In this document: in pieces, positions 34,313 through 45,361 of the stretch
Numbering within the stretch: position 1 is the first letter of the stretch
Layout of the letters: each line of letters opens with the position of its first letter
Origin: an uncultured Caulobacterales bacterium
GTDB taxonomy: Bacteria; Pseudomonadota; Alphaproteobacteria; Caulobacterales; Caulobacteraceae
Length of the DNA: 64,000 nucleotides
Assembly (NCBI GenBank): GCA_903837135.1
Contig: CAILTK010000089.1
Location: 124,001 to 188,000 of the forward strand
Direction: 5' to 3'
The notes under the pieces: model-generated
The model's database searches: none
Told to the model about the DNA's origin: nothing
Seen by the model: the letters and a program-made list of their open reading frames with translations, nothing else
Program-made: the position numbers and the translations under genes

Positions 34313-36418
34313 TCAGTTGGCGTCGACCGAGTCGGCCGCCGCGCTGGCGGTCTTCTCGGAATCCACGACCGCTCCAGCGGGTGTGCGGCTCCAGCGCTTG
34401 AACCAGCTCATCATGTAGAGCTGGGTCCGCATCCAGTTGGAGGGCTTGGAGCCGGTGCCGTGGTACTCGCCCTCGAACTGCAGGACCCGCGAGGGCACGC
34501 CGCGCACCTTCAGGGCCGAGAAATACTCCTCGGTCTGCGGCATGGGCGTGCGCCGGTCGAGCACGCCGGTCATCAGGAGCGTCGGGGTCGTCACCTGGCC
34601 GACGTACATCAGCGAGGAATGCTCGAGCCAGGGCTTGGGATCTTCCCAGAACGGTTTTTCGAAGAAGCTGTAGGTGAACAGCGGCAGGTCGGTATGGCCC
34701 GCCATGCTCATCCAGTCGATCACCGGGCAGCGCACCGCCGCGGCGGCGAAGCGGTTGGTGTGGCCGATCACCCAGCTCGACAGCACGCCGCCGCCGCTGC
34801 AGCCCGAGACGTAGAGGTGGGTCTGGTCGACGAAGCCCTTCGACACCAGGGTGTCGACCCCGCTCATCAGGTCGTCGTAGTCGGGACCCGGATAGTTATG
34901 GTCGATGCCGTCGACGAAGGCCTGCCCGTAGCTCGTGCTGCCGCGCGGGTTCAGATAGAGCACGACGTAGCCGTTGGCGGCGAAGTTCTGCCACATGTAG
35001 TTGAAGTCGGCGTTGTAGCTGGCGTACGGCCCGCCGTGAATCTCCAGGATCATCGGGTATTTCTTCGACGCGTCGAAGTCGGGCGGGGTGATGTACCAGC
35101 CCTCCACATGGGCCCCGCCGGACGAGGTCCAGGACAAGGGCTGGGTGTGGCCGAGGGTCTTGCCGTTCAGCCATGAGGCGTTGATGTGGGTGAGGGTGGT
35201 CACCGCGTCCGGCTTGCCGAGGTCATAGCGCGCGACCTCGGCCGGATGGTCGGGGTCCGAAAGGGCGCCCGCCGCGACGCCGCTCTTCGACAGGGAATCC
35301 AGCGACAGCACGTGGGCGCCGTGGGTGAGGGTCTTCACCCCGCCCTTCAGCGAGGCGAAGTCCACATTGCGCGATCCGTGATCGTCGGCGTCGAAGTAGA
35401 GGCCCGAGCCGTCCGGCGCCCAGCGCACGTTGATGGGATCGTGATCGAAGCCGTCCGACAGCTTGCGGATCTCGCCGCCGCCGATCGGAACCACATAGAG
35501 ATCGGAGTCCGTGTGGGTCCGCTTGCCTTCCGGATAGCCGGTGAAAGCCACGGTCCTTCCGTCCGGCGACACCGACGGCTGGGTCCAGGCGCCCTTGGTC
35601 GCCACCAGCTCACGCAGGGCGCCCGAGGTCACGTCCACCGCCAGAATCTGGCCCCGCTGATAACTCACGTCGTTGTCGAAGTCGCGCGCGCCCTGGAAGA
35701 CGATGGTCCGGGAATCCGGGGTCCAGTCGAAGGTCACCGGGCCGCGCAGTTCGCCGGCCCCGACGCTCCAGGTCCCGTGCGTGAGCTGGCGCGCGGCGCC
35801 GCCGTCGGCGGGGACCACGAACAGGTGGGTGCGGCCGTCGCCGAGGAAGCCGACCTGGTCCTGCCGATAGTGCAGGCTCTGGACGATGCGCGGGGCGGCG
35901 GTCCACTTGGCGTCCTTGGGCGCGGCGGGAAGCGAGATGCTCCACTTCGGCGCCTCGGGCGTGAACATGGAGAAGGCGATTTGCTTGCCGTCCGGCGACC
36001 AGCGCGCGTCGGCGATCTTGTCCACCGCCCGCGTCACCTGCGTGGCCGGGCCGTCGATGTCGATCCAGCGCACGAACACCTGCGGCTTGCCCTCGGCCTC
36101 GGCCACATAGAGGATCCGCTGGCCGTCGGCGGCCCAGCGCGCGCCGCCGCCGCGCACGAGGAAACGGTTCTGCGAGCCGTCGGCGTTCATGATCCACAGG
36201 GACGGCTCCCACTTGTCCTCGAGCCGGTTCACCTGCTGGCGGGTGTAGATGATGCGCTTGCCGTCGGGCGAGATCTGCGCGTCGCCGATCCGCTCGAGAT
36301 CGAGGTAGTGTTCGGTGGTCAGCTTTGTCTGCGACGGCTTTTCCTGCGCATACACCCCGCCCACCGCCGCCACGCCGACCATCAGCGCCGCCGCGAACCC
36401 AAGTCCGGATCTGTTCAT
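34313..36418 (-). CDS. S9-family (prolyl oligopeptidase / acylaminoacyl) peptidase
   Basis: From ATG 36418 the 701-residue protein has a signal peptide (MNRSGLGFAAALMVGVAAVG) and then a WD40/PD40-like beta-propeller built of repeats such as RIGDAQISPDGKRI and DARWSPDGKQIAF. The C-terminal alpha/beta hydrolase has the nucleophile Ser in VSGCSGGGV, Asp in TGVLDRRTP and His in GEYHGTG. LEIHGGPYASYN is the oxyanion region. It should act in the periplasm on oligopeptides or acylated peptides. No peptide transporter lies next to it. Confidence 0.9.
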   Translation of the reverse strand: MNRSGLGFAAALMVGVAAVGGVYAQEKPSQTKLTTEHYLDLERIGDAQISPDGKRIIYTRQQVNRLEDKWEPSLWIMNADGSQNRFLVRGGGARWAADGQRILYVAEAEGKPQVFVRWIDIDGPATQVTRAVDKIADARWSPDGKQIAFSMFTPEAPKWSISLPAAPKDAKWTAAPRIVQSLHYRQDQVGFLGDGRTHLFVVPADGGAARQLTHGTWSVGAGELRGPVTFDWTPDSRTIVFQGARDFDNDVSYQRGQILAVDVTSGALRELVATKGAWTQPSVSPDGRTVAFTGYPEGKRTHTDSDLYVVPIGGGEIRKLSDGFDHDPINVRWAPDGSGLYFDADDHGSRNVDFASLKGGVKTLTHGAHVLSLDSLSKSGVAAGALSDPDHPAEVARYDLGKPDAVTTLTHINASWLNGKTLGHTQPLSWTSSGGAHVEGWYITPPDFDASKKYPMILEIHGGPYASYNADFNYMWQNFAANGYVVLYLNPRGSTSYGQAFVDGIDHNYPGPDYDDLMSGVDTLVSKGFVDQTHLYVSGCSGGGVLSSWVIGHTNRFAAAAVRCPVIDWMSMAGHTDLPLFTYSFFEKPFWEDPKPWLEHSSLMYVGQVTTPTLLMTGVLDRRTPMPQTEEYFSALKVRGVPSRVLQFEGEYHGTGSKPSNWMRTQLYMMSWFKRWSRTPAGAVVDSEKTASAAADSVDAN

Positions 36419-36584
36419 CAAAGCCCCGCCCCCTGCGACTTCGAGCAGCCCTGGCTTTTTTGCGCCGCTACCCGCGGCCGCCATCCTGCCCAAAGAGGTT
36501 TATGGGTCGAATTTCCGCCCGGCGATACCACCCGATCGGCGGGGGGCGCCCCTCGCCGCCGCCAGTGCATCTGCTTCCAGATAA

Positions 36585-36612
36585 CCGCTCATCCCCGCGG
36601 AAGGCGGAGCGG
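36585..36612. repeat. degenerate REP-like element
   Basis: CCGCTCATCCCCGCGG followed by AAGGCGGAGCGG resembles the CCGCTCATCCCGGC palindrome at 34249 but with decayed pairing. It lies between the S9 peptidase and LacI genes. Confidence 0.4.
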
Positions 36613-36626
36613 AGATCAGCTCGACC

Positions 36627-37694
36627 CTAACCCGCCCCGGCGGCGCGGCGGGCTCTGGGCTTGGGCGGGGCGGTGGAGTCGCGGACGATCAGTTCGGAGG
36701 TGAAGGCGGGGGCCGCCACCGGGTCGGCGCCCGGCTTCTGGATCAGACGGCGCACCGCCTCGCTGGCCATTTCGATCAGCGGCTGGCGCACAGTGGTCAG
36801 CTGCGGGCGGCTGAAGCGGGCGCCGGCGCTGTCGTCGAAGCCGACCACCGACACGTCCTCGGGCGCGCGCAGGCCGGCCTGGCTCAGCGCCGAAAGGCTG
36901 CCGAGCGCCATCTCGTCGCTGCTGGCGAAGATCGCCGTCGGCGGCCGGGCGCCCGCGAGCAGGCGCTCGGTGGCCGTCACGCCGGACTGGAAGGTGAAGT
37001 CGCCGCTGAGGACCAGGCTCTCGTCGGCCGCGAGCCCGGCTTCGGCCAGGGCCTCGTGGTAACCGGCGAGGCGGGCCTCGCTGGAGCCATAGCGCGGATC
37101 GCCGAGGATGCAGGCGATACGGGTGTGGCCGAGCTCCACCAGGTGGCGCACCGCGGTGGCGGCCCCGCCGCGGTCGTCGAGGGTCAGCTGGATGCCGCCT
37201 TCGACCTCGGATTCCGAGCCCAGGCGCACGAACGGCGTGCGCGAGGCGATCAGAAGCTCGAGCATGTCGGGGTCGTCGCAGCTCGGCGGGGTGAGCAGCA
37301 CCCCGTCGGGGCTGAGGGCGGACAGCACGTCGCGCGCCTCGCGCTTCAGGCTGGCGCGGTCGTGGTCGATCAGCTCGAGCAGGAAGTGATAGCCGGCCTT
37401 GCGGCACTCGAGCGTGGCGCCGAGCTGGACCCGCGCCAGATAGTCGGTGGCGCGCCCGCTGCGCCAGTGGTCGATGGTCAGCTGGGCGTCCACGAAGGCG
37501 GCCACGACGAAGGACCGGGAGCCGGCGAGGCTGCGGGCCGACAGGCTCGGCCGATAGTTCAGGCGATCGACCGCGGCCAGCACCCGCTCGCGGTTGGCGG
37601 CCTTCACCGTCATGTCGTGGTTGAGGATCCGCGACACCGTCTTGATCGAGACGCCTGCCTCGCGCGCCACATCGTAGATGGTTGCGCTTTTCAT
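36627..37694 (-). CDS. LacI-family transcriptional regulator
   Basis: The 355-residue protein from ATG 37694 has the LacI HTH (MKSATIYDVAREAGVSIKTV, SRILNHD), the hinge helix (SLSARSLAGSRS) and a periplasmic-binding-like sensor domain ending VGFDDSAGARFSRPQLTTVRQP. It is divergent from a sugar MFS gene and close to a TonB receptor, GH1 and kinases. It probably binds the ACAGCGCTGT palindromes found at 42376, 42441 and 49264; that link is inference. The very long track ORF to 39110 is antisense read-through. Confidence 0.92.
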   Translation of the reverse strand: MKSATIYDVAREAGVSIKTVSRILNHDMTVKAANRERVLAAVDRLNYRPSLSARSLAGSRSFVVAAFVDAQLTIDHWRSGRATDYLARVQLGATLECRKAGYHFLLELIDHDRASLKREARDVLSALSPDGVLLTPPSCDDPDMLELLIASRTPFVRLGSESEVEGGIQLTLDDRGGAATAVRHLVELGHTRIACILGDPRYGSSEARLAGYHEALAEAGLAADESLVLSGDFTFQSGVTATERLLAGARPPTAIFASSDEMALGSLSALSQAGLRAPEDVSVVGFDDSAGARFSRPQLTTVRQPLIEMASEAVRRLIQKPGADPVAAPAFTSELIVRDSTAPPKPRARRAAGAG

Positions 37695-37760
37695 GGCTTC
37701 GAAATCCCAGTTAGCGCAGCATGCGTCAACAGTCGGGCGGGGCGACGAGCGGAAAACGGC

Positions 37761-39029
37761 ATGGCGGGGGGGCCGGACGCGGAGCGAAAGATCATCGACG
37801 CCTCGTCTCGGGCGTCGCGCGGCGATCGACCGGTCGGGCGCGGCTTCCTCGCCGGCTATGTGATCGCCCAGGTCGGCGCCTTTCTGAGCTTTCTGCCGCT
37901 GTTGCAGATTCTGCTGCCGCTGAAGGCCGAACAGGTGGCCGGGGGCGGACGGGTGCAGCTCCTGGGCTCGGTCGCGGCCCTGGGCGCGCTCGCCGGAGGC
38001 CTGTCCAATCTGGTCGCCGGCCACTTCAGCGACCGCAGCCGGTCGCGCTTCGGCCGCCGCAGACCCTGGCTGCTCGCCGGCTGCGCCGCCACGGTGGTCA
38101 GCTATGGGCTGATCTGGCAGGCCCACGGCGCGGTCGCGCTGGCGGTCTCGGTGGTCCTGTTCCAGGTCGCCTTCAACGTCATGTTCGCCCCGCTCGTGGC
38201 GCTGACGCCCGATCGGGCGCCGCCGGAGCGCCGAGGCTTCGTCGCCGGACTGCTCGCCCTCGGCCATCCGCTCGGCCTGATCATCGGCGGGGTGGTGATC
38301 GGGTCGCTGATCACCGACGAGGCGCTGCGCTATGCGGCCCTGGCGCTGATGGTGACCGCGGCGATCGCGCCCTTCGCGCTGGTGCTGAACGACCCGCAGC
38401 GGTCGCCGCCGCCGGACGCCGGCGACCATCCGGCCGGGCCGTCGCCGCATCGGCGCAACTTCTGGCTCGGGTGGATCGCCCGCGCGCTGGCGGTGGCCGC
38501 GCTCAGCATCGCCCAGACCTACCTTCTGTTCTTCCTGCAGGACGCGCTGCACTACGCCGGTCGCGGGCTCGGGCGTCCCGAACAGGGGGTTTCGCGCCTC
38601 GGGGTGGTGTTTGGCGTCCTCAACGTCGCCGCCGCCCTGGCGGCGGGCCGGTTCTCCGACCGGCTGAAGCGGCGGCGCCTGCTGGTGGTCGGCGGGGCGC
38701 TGGCCATGGCCGTGGGCCTGGCCGGCGTCGCGCTGGCGACGACCTGGCCGATGATGCTCGGCGCCTATGCGGTGTTCGGGCTCGGCGCCGGCTGCCATAC
38801 GGCGGTCGATTTCGCCCTGATGACCGAGCTTCTGCCCTCGCGCGACCGGCCGGCGCGGGATCTGGCCGTCCTCAACCTGTCGAACATCGCCCCGCAGGTG
38901 CTCGCGCCCATGCTGGGCGGCCTGCTGATCGGTTTGCCGGGCGCGGACATCCGCTGGATCTTCGCGGCGGGGGCGGTGTGCGCGGCGCTGGCGGCGGCGA
39001 CGGTCGGACTGATGCGCGGCGTCCGTTGA
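37761..39029 (+). CDS. MFS transporter, probable sugar/glycoside permease
   Basis: The ATG at 37761 gives a 422-residue protein with about 12 helices; the longer track ORF reads antisense to lacI. GHFSDRSRSRFGRRRPWLLAG is a motif A of the GPH/SLC45-like sugar transporter type (parts: GHFSDRSRSRFGRRR, PWLLAG). A second copy (RFSDRLKRRRLLVVG) opens the C-terminal half. It faces the LacI gene across 66 bp and probably takes up an oligosaccharide or glycoside in the regulon. The exact sugar is unknown. Confidence 0.82.
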   Translation: MAGGPDAERKIIDASSRASRGDRPVGRGFLAGYVIAQVGAFLSFLPLLQILLPLKAEQVAGGGRVQLLGSVAALGALAGGLSNLVAGHFSDRSRSRFGRRRPWLLAGCAATVVSYGLIWQAHGAVALAVSVVLFQVAFNVMFAPLVALTPDRAPPERRGFVAGLLALGHPLGLIIGGVVIGSLITDEALRYAALALMVTAAIAPFALVLNDPQRSPPPDAGDHPAGPSPHRRNFWLGWIARALAVAALSIAQTYLLFFLQDALHYAGRGLGRPEQGVSRLGVVFGVLNVAAALAAGRFSDRLKRRRLLVVGGALAMAVGLAGVALATTWPMMLGAYAVFGLGAGCHTAVDFALMTELLPSRDRPARDLAVLNLSNIAPQVLAPMLGGLLIGLPGADIRWIFAAGAVCAALAAATVGLMRGVR

Positions 39030-39080
39030 TGGTCGGCGAGGCGCTGTGGATTTCGAAGACAACGCGTGTCCCAAACAAAG

Positions 39081-39108
39081 GGCGCGGCAAGCCTGAGCCT
39101 GCCGCGCC
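39081..39108 (-). terminator. terminator between convergent MFS and TonB receptor genes
   Basis: GGCGCGGCA pairs perfectly with TGCCGCGCC over a 10-base loop. On the minus strand it is followed by CTTTGTTTGGG, so it best ends the TonB-receptor transcript; it may slow both. Confidence 0.6.
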
Positions 39109-39132
39109 AAGTCAGGGGAGACTATGGCTGGA

Positions 39133-42100
39133 TCAGCCCTTGAACTTGATCCCGAAGAAGAACCGCCGGCCCGACTGATCGTAGCTGAAGGGATTGTTGC
39201 GCCACTGCAGATAGGTGTGCTGGGCCTCGTTGGTGATGTTCTGCACCGAGAACACCAGGCCCACGTGCGGATTGAAGTCGTAGCCGATCTGCGCGTCGAG
39301 CTGGCCGTAGGGCGCGGAGTAGACCTGGTAGACGTGGTTGACGCCGTTCTGGTCGGGGAAGGGGAAGGTGGATCCCACCGCCGAGTCGTTCACCGCCGTG
39401 TCGCGCCAGGAGTAGGAGCCGCGGGCCGAGAAGCCGTAACGCTCGTAGTAGAGCGTGCCGGTGAAGGCGTTCTTCGACACGCCGGGGATGGTCGACTTTT
39501 TCGAGAACGAGGTCACCGAGTCGGTCTGCGAGTCCGAGTAGGTATAGTTGGCGGCGACGCCGAAGCCTTTCAGCCAGGGAAAATACTGGTCGCCGAAGGC
39601 GTATTGTCCGCCGAGTTCGATGCCGTAGACCTTGCCGCTGCCGGCGTTCTCCGGGGTCTTCACGATACTCGTGGTGCCGCCGAAGTCGTCGGCCACCAGG
39701 GTCGGGACGTTTTCCAGCTCCACGAAGTTGTCGATCGCCTTGTAGAAGCCGGCCACGCTGATCAGCGCCCCCTTGGCGAAATAGTTCTCCCAGGAGATCA
39801 GGCCCTGGGTGGCGCGATAGGGGTCGAGCTTGGGATTGCCCGAAGTGCCGCCGTCGAAGGCGAAGCCGTCCTTCACACCGGTATGGACGTTGGTGCGGCT
39901 GCCGACCTGGCGGGTGAAGTTGTAGCTGTCGCCGAGGCCCAGCTGGAACAGGTCCTGCGGCGAGACCACCTTGGCGGCGCTCGCCCGAAGGATCTGCTTG
40001 TCGGTGAGGTTGTAGGTCATGTTGATCGAGGGCAGGACGTCGGTGTAGCTGCGTGAGGTGGTCACCGGCACGACATTGCTGTCGACGCCGTTCCACGAAG
40101 CGGTGCCGTAATAGGTCGGGACCGTGGCTGCGGCGCCGTTGTTGATGGTCAGGTCGGTCTGCACGAACCGGACGCCGAGGTTCACGTGAAAGCGCGAGCT
40201 GCGGTTGCCGAGGTCGGCCATGAGGTAGCCGGCGGTGGTCGTCTCGTGGACCCTGAACGAGCTCAGCCCGTCCACATAGAAGGCCTCGGTATTGTTGGGA
40301 TAGGCGCCGACCCCGGCCTGCGACCAGACCTTATTGAGGAAGGTGGAGGGGTCGGTCATCGTCGCCGGATTCTTGACGATGATGTTGCCGACGGCGAAGT
40401 TGTTGACCGTCTTGGCCAGGCTCGGACTGCTCACCGCCGTGGAGTAGGGGATGCCGATGTAGCCGGGGTCGAGATAGTAGAGCAGGCTTCCGCCGTTCGG
40501 GTCCTGGCAGCAGTTGGCCAGGGGCTGGCCGGAGGCGCTCACCCCCTGGATCAGATAGCGGCCGAAGGTCTGGTCGACCTTGCGGTCGCCGTAGCGGATG
40601 CCGGCCGAAAGCGTGAAGCCCAGGGATTGAAGCACCGGCGGATCGTACTGGGCGTCGGCGCGGATCGAATACTGCTCCTGTTTCGACAGGTTGGCCCAGG
40701 CCCAGTTGGACTTGAAGGTGGTGTAGTTGGGGTTGGACAGGACGTCGGCGTAGGGCGCCAGATAGCTGACGCTCGGCAGGCCCGAGGTCCCGCCGTTGCT
40801 GTAGCTGAAGTTATAGCCGTGATTGCCGGGTCCCGGCGGGTTCGGGCAGGTCACCGCCCCGTTGTTGCAGCCCGGCGCGGCCGGCGAGGTCGGGACGCCG
40901 GCGAAGGTGTTGTAGAGGCCGTGCTCGACGTCGGCCTGGGCCGCCTGCAGGTTGGAGGTGGCGCGGGCGTAGGCCAGGTTCACGTCGGCGCGGAACGGCC
41001 CGCCGTCGTCGTACTTGGTTCCCCACTGCAGATTGTTCGCTTCGGAGATATCGTGCTGGTAGAGGGTCGCGGTCTCGGCCCCGTTGGCGGCGAACACCCC
41101 GTTCTGCACCACGCCGTTGCCGTCGATGGCGTAGGGCTGGGTCGGATCGATGCCCGGCAGCAGCGTTCCCGGCGAGGTGCCCGCCCCGTTGAACCAGGTC
41201 TTGTCCGAATAGGTGAGGGTGGTGTCGTCCTCCCGCGAATAGAACCAGTTCAGACGGGTGGTGAGGGCCTCGGTGAGCTTGACCGCCACGCCGATCGAGG
41301 CCCCGAGGGTCTTGCGGTTGTCGTTGATGTCGCTGAAATAGCCGAGCTGCGGATCGATATAGGTCTTGCCGCCGGGCAGGGTGGTCAGGTTCGCGGCCGT
41401 CGGCGCTCCGGTGTAGGGCGGGCTGGCCGAATTGGTGATCAACCACTGGCTGCGGTTGGCGTCCTGGTATTCCTTGGTGTGGGTGTCTTCCTCGTCATAC
41501 GAGACGCTGCCGGTGAAGGCGATCCGCGGGCTCGGTTTCCACGACACCACCAGCGTGCCGTTCGGGGTGGTGGAGTTGGTGTCATCGGCCTCGACGCCCC
41601 GCAGATTGCCGCCGAAATGGAATCCCATCGGCTGGGCCAGGGGGTCGCGGCTCTTGAGGTCGATGGTGCCGCCGAGGCCGCCTTCGGTCATCGACGCCTT
41701 GGGGTTCTTGTAGACGTCTATGCCCCCGATCTCCTCGCTGGGGACGCCCTCCAGGGAATTGTACTGGGCGTTGGCGCCGGCGCCGTTCCCCGACCCTTCG
41801 CCCGACACGTAGAACTCCTTGCCGGTGAGGAAGATGTCGCCGTTGAGAGTGGTCAGGTTCTGCCTGAGGCCATCGATCAGCACCGAGGTGCCGACCCCCT
41901 GCGAGCGGTCGATCTGCACGCCCGGAAGGCGCTGAAGCGATTCCGCCACGTCCTGGTCGGGGAATTTGCCGATGTCCTCGGGGGTGATCGATTCGATCGG
42001 CAGGATCGAGTCGCGTTTCTGCGTCAGGGCGTTCAACAGCGAGGCGCGGAAGCCGGTGACGACCACTTCGTTGACGGTCGAGGGTTGGGCCTCCGAGGGG

Positions 42101-42234
42101 GCGGGCGCGGCCGGGGAGGGCGGCTGGGCCTGCCCACCCACCTGGGCGAAGCCGGGGGCGGCGACGGCCAGGACCCCCAGCGAGGCGGCGGCCAGCAAGG
42201 CGGCGCGAAGCCGCTCGCGACGGATGGTCGTCAT
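39133..42234 (-). CDS. TonB-dependent receptor (Xanthomonas-Caulobacter type), probable glycoside uptake
   Basis: The 1033-residue receptor starts at ATG 42234 (GAGAGGAACGAACG upstream), with a signal peptide (LRAALLAAASLGVLAVAAPGFAQ) and a TonB box-like VNEVVVTG. The plug has ITPEDIGKFPDQDVAESLQRLPGV in parts (KFPDQDVAESLQRLPG), SVLIDGLRQN and GTIDLKS. The barrel ends FFFGIKFKG. This subfamily imports sugars and glycosides in Caulobacterales. It diverges from the GH1 gene across a gap with two LacI-type palindromes. Confidence 0.88.
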   Translation of the reverse strand: MTTIRRERLRAALLAAASLGVLAVAAPGFAQVGGQAQPPSPAAPAPSEAQPSTVNEVVVTGFRASLLNALTQKRDSILPIESITPEDIGKFPDQDVAESLQRLPGVQIDRSQGVGTSVLIDGLRQNLTTLNGDIFLTGKEFYVSGEGSGNGAGANAQYNSLEGVPSEEIGGIDVYKNPKASMTEGGLGGTIDLKSRDPLAQPMGFHFGGNLRGVEADDTNSTTPNGTLVVSWKPSPRIAFTGSVSYDEEDTHTKEYQDANRSQWLITNSASPPYTGAPTAANLTTLPGGKTYIDPQLGYFSDINDNRKTLGASIGVAVKLTEALTTRLNWFYSREDDTTLTYSDKTWFNGAGTSPGTLLPGIDPTQPYAIDGNGVVQNGVFAANGAETATLYQHDISEANNLQWGTKYDDGGPFRADVNLAYARATSNLQAAQADVEHGLYNTFAGVPTSPAAPGCNNGAVTCPNPPGPGNHGYNFSYSNGGTSGLPSVSYLAPYADVLSNPNYTTFKSNWAWANLSKQEQYSIRADAQYDPPVLQSLGFTLSAGIRYGDRKVDQTFGRYLIQGVSASGQPLANCCQDPNGGSLLYYLDPGYIGIPYSTAVSSPSLAKTVNNFAVGNIIVKNPATMTDPSTFLNKVWSQAGVGAYPNNTEAFYVDGLSSFRVHETTTAGYLMADLGNRSSRFHVNLGVRFVQTDLTINNGAAATVPTYYGTASWNGVDSNVVPVTTSRSYTDVLPSINMTYNLTDKQILRASAAKVVSPQDLFQLGLGDSYNFTRQVGSRTNVHTGVKDGFAFDGGTSGNPKLDPYRATQGLISWENYFAKGALISVAGFYKAIDNFVELENVPTLVADDFGGTTSIVKTPENAGSGKVYGIELGGQYAFGDQYFPWLKGFGVAANYTYSDSQTDSVTSFSKKSTIPGVSKNAFTGTLYYERYGFSARGSYSWRDTAVNDSAVGSTFPFPDQNGVNHVYQVYSAPYGQLDAQIGYDFNPHVGLVFSVQNITNEAQHTYLQWRNNPFSYDQSGRRFFFGIKFKG

Positions 42235-42375
42235 CGTTCGTTCCTCTCCAACGGTCACCCACGCCGGAGCAAGCCAGCACTCGCTTGGTAAGCCCCAGGT
42301 GGCCGGTGTTCTTCACCGGACGTTCTTGTTCTCGAAGCGCCTCGAACGACGCCCTGGGGTCACGGAACGCCGAAA

Positions 42376-42391
42376 AAACAGCGCTGTCAAT
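42376..42391. promoter_or_regulatory. LacI-type operator O1 (TonB receptor/GH1 gap)
   Basis: AAACAGCGCTGTCAAT contains the symmetric core ACAGCGCTGT. It is 66 bp, center to center, from a matching site at 42441 and matches the perfect site upstream of edd. The binding protein is inferred to be the LacI regulator at 36627. Confidence 0.65.
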
Positions 42392-42422
42392 ATCGTCTTC
42401 CGCATTTCCGTCAAAAACCTAA

Positions 42423-44021
<1,599 letters not shown>

Positions 44022-44025
44022 CCCC

Positions 44026-45336
44026 ATGCTGGCCGATGCACGCCTCGCCACCTCCACCGATCCCGCCGTAGATGTCCCCGCGCCCGACGCCGGTGGGGTG
44101 AACGCGCCCGACCTGCAGGTCTTCGTGTTCGGCCTGTTCTTCATCTTCGGCGGCGTCACCAGTCTCAACGACGTCCTGATCCCCAAGCTCAAGGCGCTGT
44201 TCACCCTCAGCTACTTCCAGGCCATGCTGGTGCAGTCGGCCTTTTTCGCCGCCTATTTCCTGATCTCGATCCCCGGCGTCGCCATCGTGCAGCGGATCGG
44301 CTTCATGCGCACCGCCGCGGTCGGGCTCGTGACCATGACGGCGGGCTGCCTGCTGTTCGCGCCCGCGTCCTATTTGGCGGCCTTCCCCATGTTCCTCCTG
44401 GCCCTGTTCGTGCTGGCGGCGGGGATCACCATCGTGCAGGTGGTGGCCAATCCCCTGATCGCCATGCTGGGGCCGCCGCGGACGGCGCACAGCCGGCTGA
44501 CCTTCGCCCAGGCGTTCAACTCCCTCGGCACCACGATCTTCCCCTACCTCGGATCGATGCTGATCCTGGGCTCCCTGGCCCGCACCGCCGTGAGCCGGCT
44601 GGCCGGGGCGGCGCTCGACGCCTTCCGCGCCCAGGAGACCGCGGTGGTGGTGCGGGCCTATTTCGGCCTCGCCGTCGCGATCGCCATCGTCGCGGCGGTG
44701 GTCTGGACCCGCCGCAATCGCCTGACCGAAACCCCCGCCGCGACGGTCAATCCCCTGTCCGCCTTCACCCTGCTGCGCCGGCCGCGCTTCGCCTTCGGCG
44801 CCCTGTGCATCTTTCTCTACGTCGGGGCCGAGGTCGCGATCGGCTCGCTGATCGTCAACTATCTGGTCCAGGCCGACGTGTTCGGCATCGGCGCCGAGGC
44901 CGCAGGCAAGCACGTGCCGTTCTACTGGGGCGGGGCCATGGTCGGCCGGTTCGTCGGCGCCGGACTGCTCCGGATGGTTTCGCCCGGCAAGGTGCTGGCC
45001 GGCGCCGGGGCGATGGTGCTCCTGCTGCTGCTGACCGCCGCCGGATCCCACGGCGCGGTCTCGGGCTGGGCCCTGCTGGCGGTCGGCCTGTTCAACTCGA
45101 TCATGTTTCCGACCATCTTCACCCTGGCCAGCGAGGGGCTCGGGGCGCGCGCGGCGCAAGGGTCCGGGGTGATCTGCGTGGCCATCGTCGGCGGGGCCGT
45201 GATCCCGCCGCTGACCGGTCACCTCGCCGACCTGACCAGCCTGCGCATCGCCCTGGCCGCGCCGGCGATCTGCTATCTGGCGATCCTCGCCTTCGGCCTC
45301 TATACCGGACGCGCGCATCCGGCCGAGGCGGCCTGA
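44026..45336 (+). CDS. gluP: FucP/GluP-family sugar MFS transporter (glucose/galactose type)
   Basis: The 436-residue, 12-helix protein has FIFGGVTSLNDVLIPKLK and ANPLIAMLGPPRTAHSRLTFAQAFNSLG in parts (IVQVVANPLIA, RLTFAQAFNSLGT), characteristic of the glucose/galactose (GluP) and fucose (FucP) proton symporters. It begins 4 bp after the GH1 stop, so the two are coupled, and would carry glucose freed by the enzyme. The ROK kinase follows by 25 bp. Confidence 0.87.
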   Translation: MLADARLATSTDPAVDVPAPDAGGVNAPDLQVFVFGLFFIFGGVTSLNDVLIPKLKALFTLSYFQAMLVQSAFFAAYFLISIPGVAIVQRIGFMRTAAVGLVTMTAGCLLFAPASYLAAFPMFLLALFVLAAGITIVQVVANPLIAMLGPPRTAHSRLTFAQAFNSLGTTIFPYLGSMLILGSLARTAVSRLAGAALDAFRAQETAVVVRAYFGLAVAIAIVAAVVWTRRNRLTETPAATVNPLSAFTLLRRPRFAFGALCIFLYVGAEVAIGSLIVNYLVQADVFGIGAEAAGKHVPFYWGGAMVGRFVGAGLLRMVSPGKVLAGAGAMVLLLLLTAAGSHGAVSGWALLAVGLFNSIMFPTIFTLASEGLGARAAQGSGVICVAIVGGAVIPPLTGHLADLTSLRIALAAPAICYLAILAFGLYTGRAHPAEAA

Positions 45337-45361
45337 GTCGCGCCTCCGGAACGCCATCCTC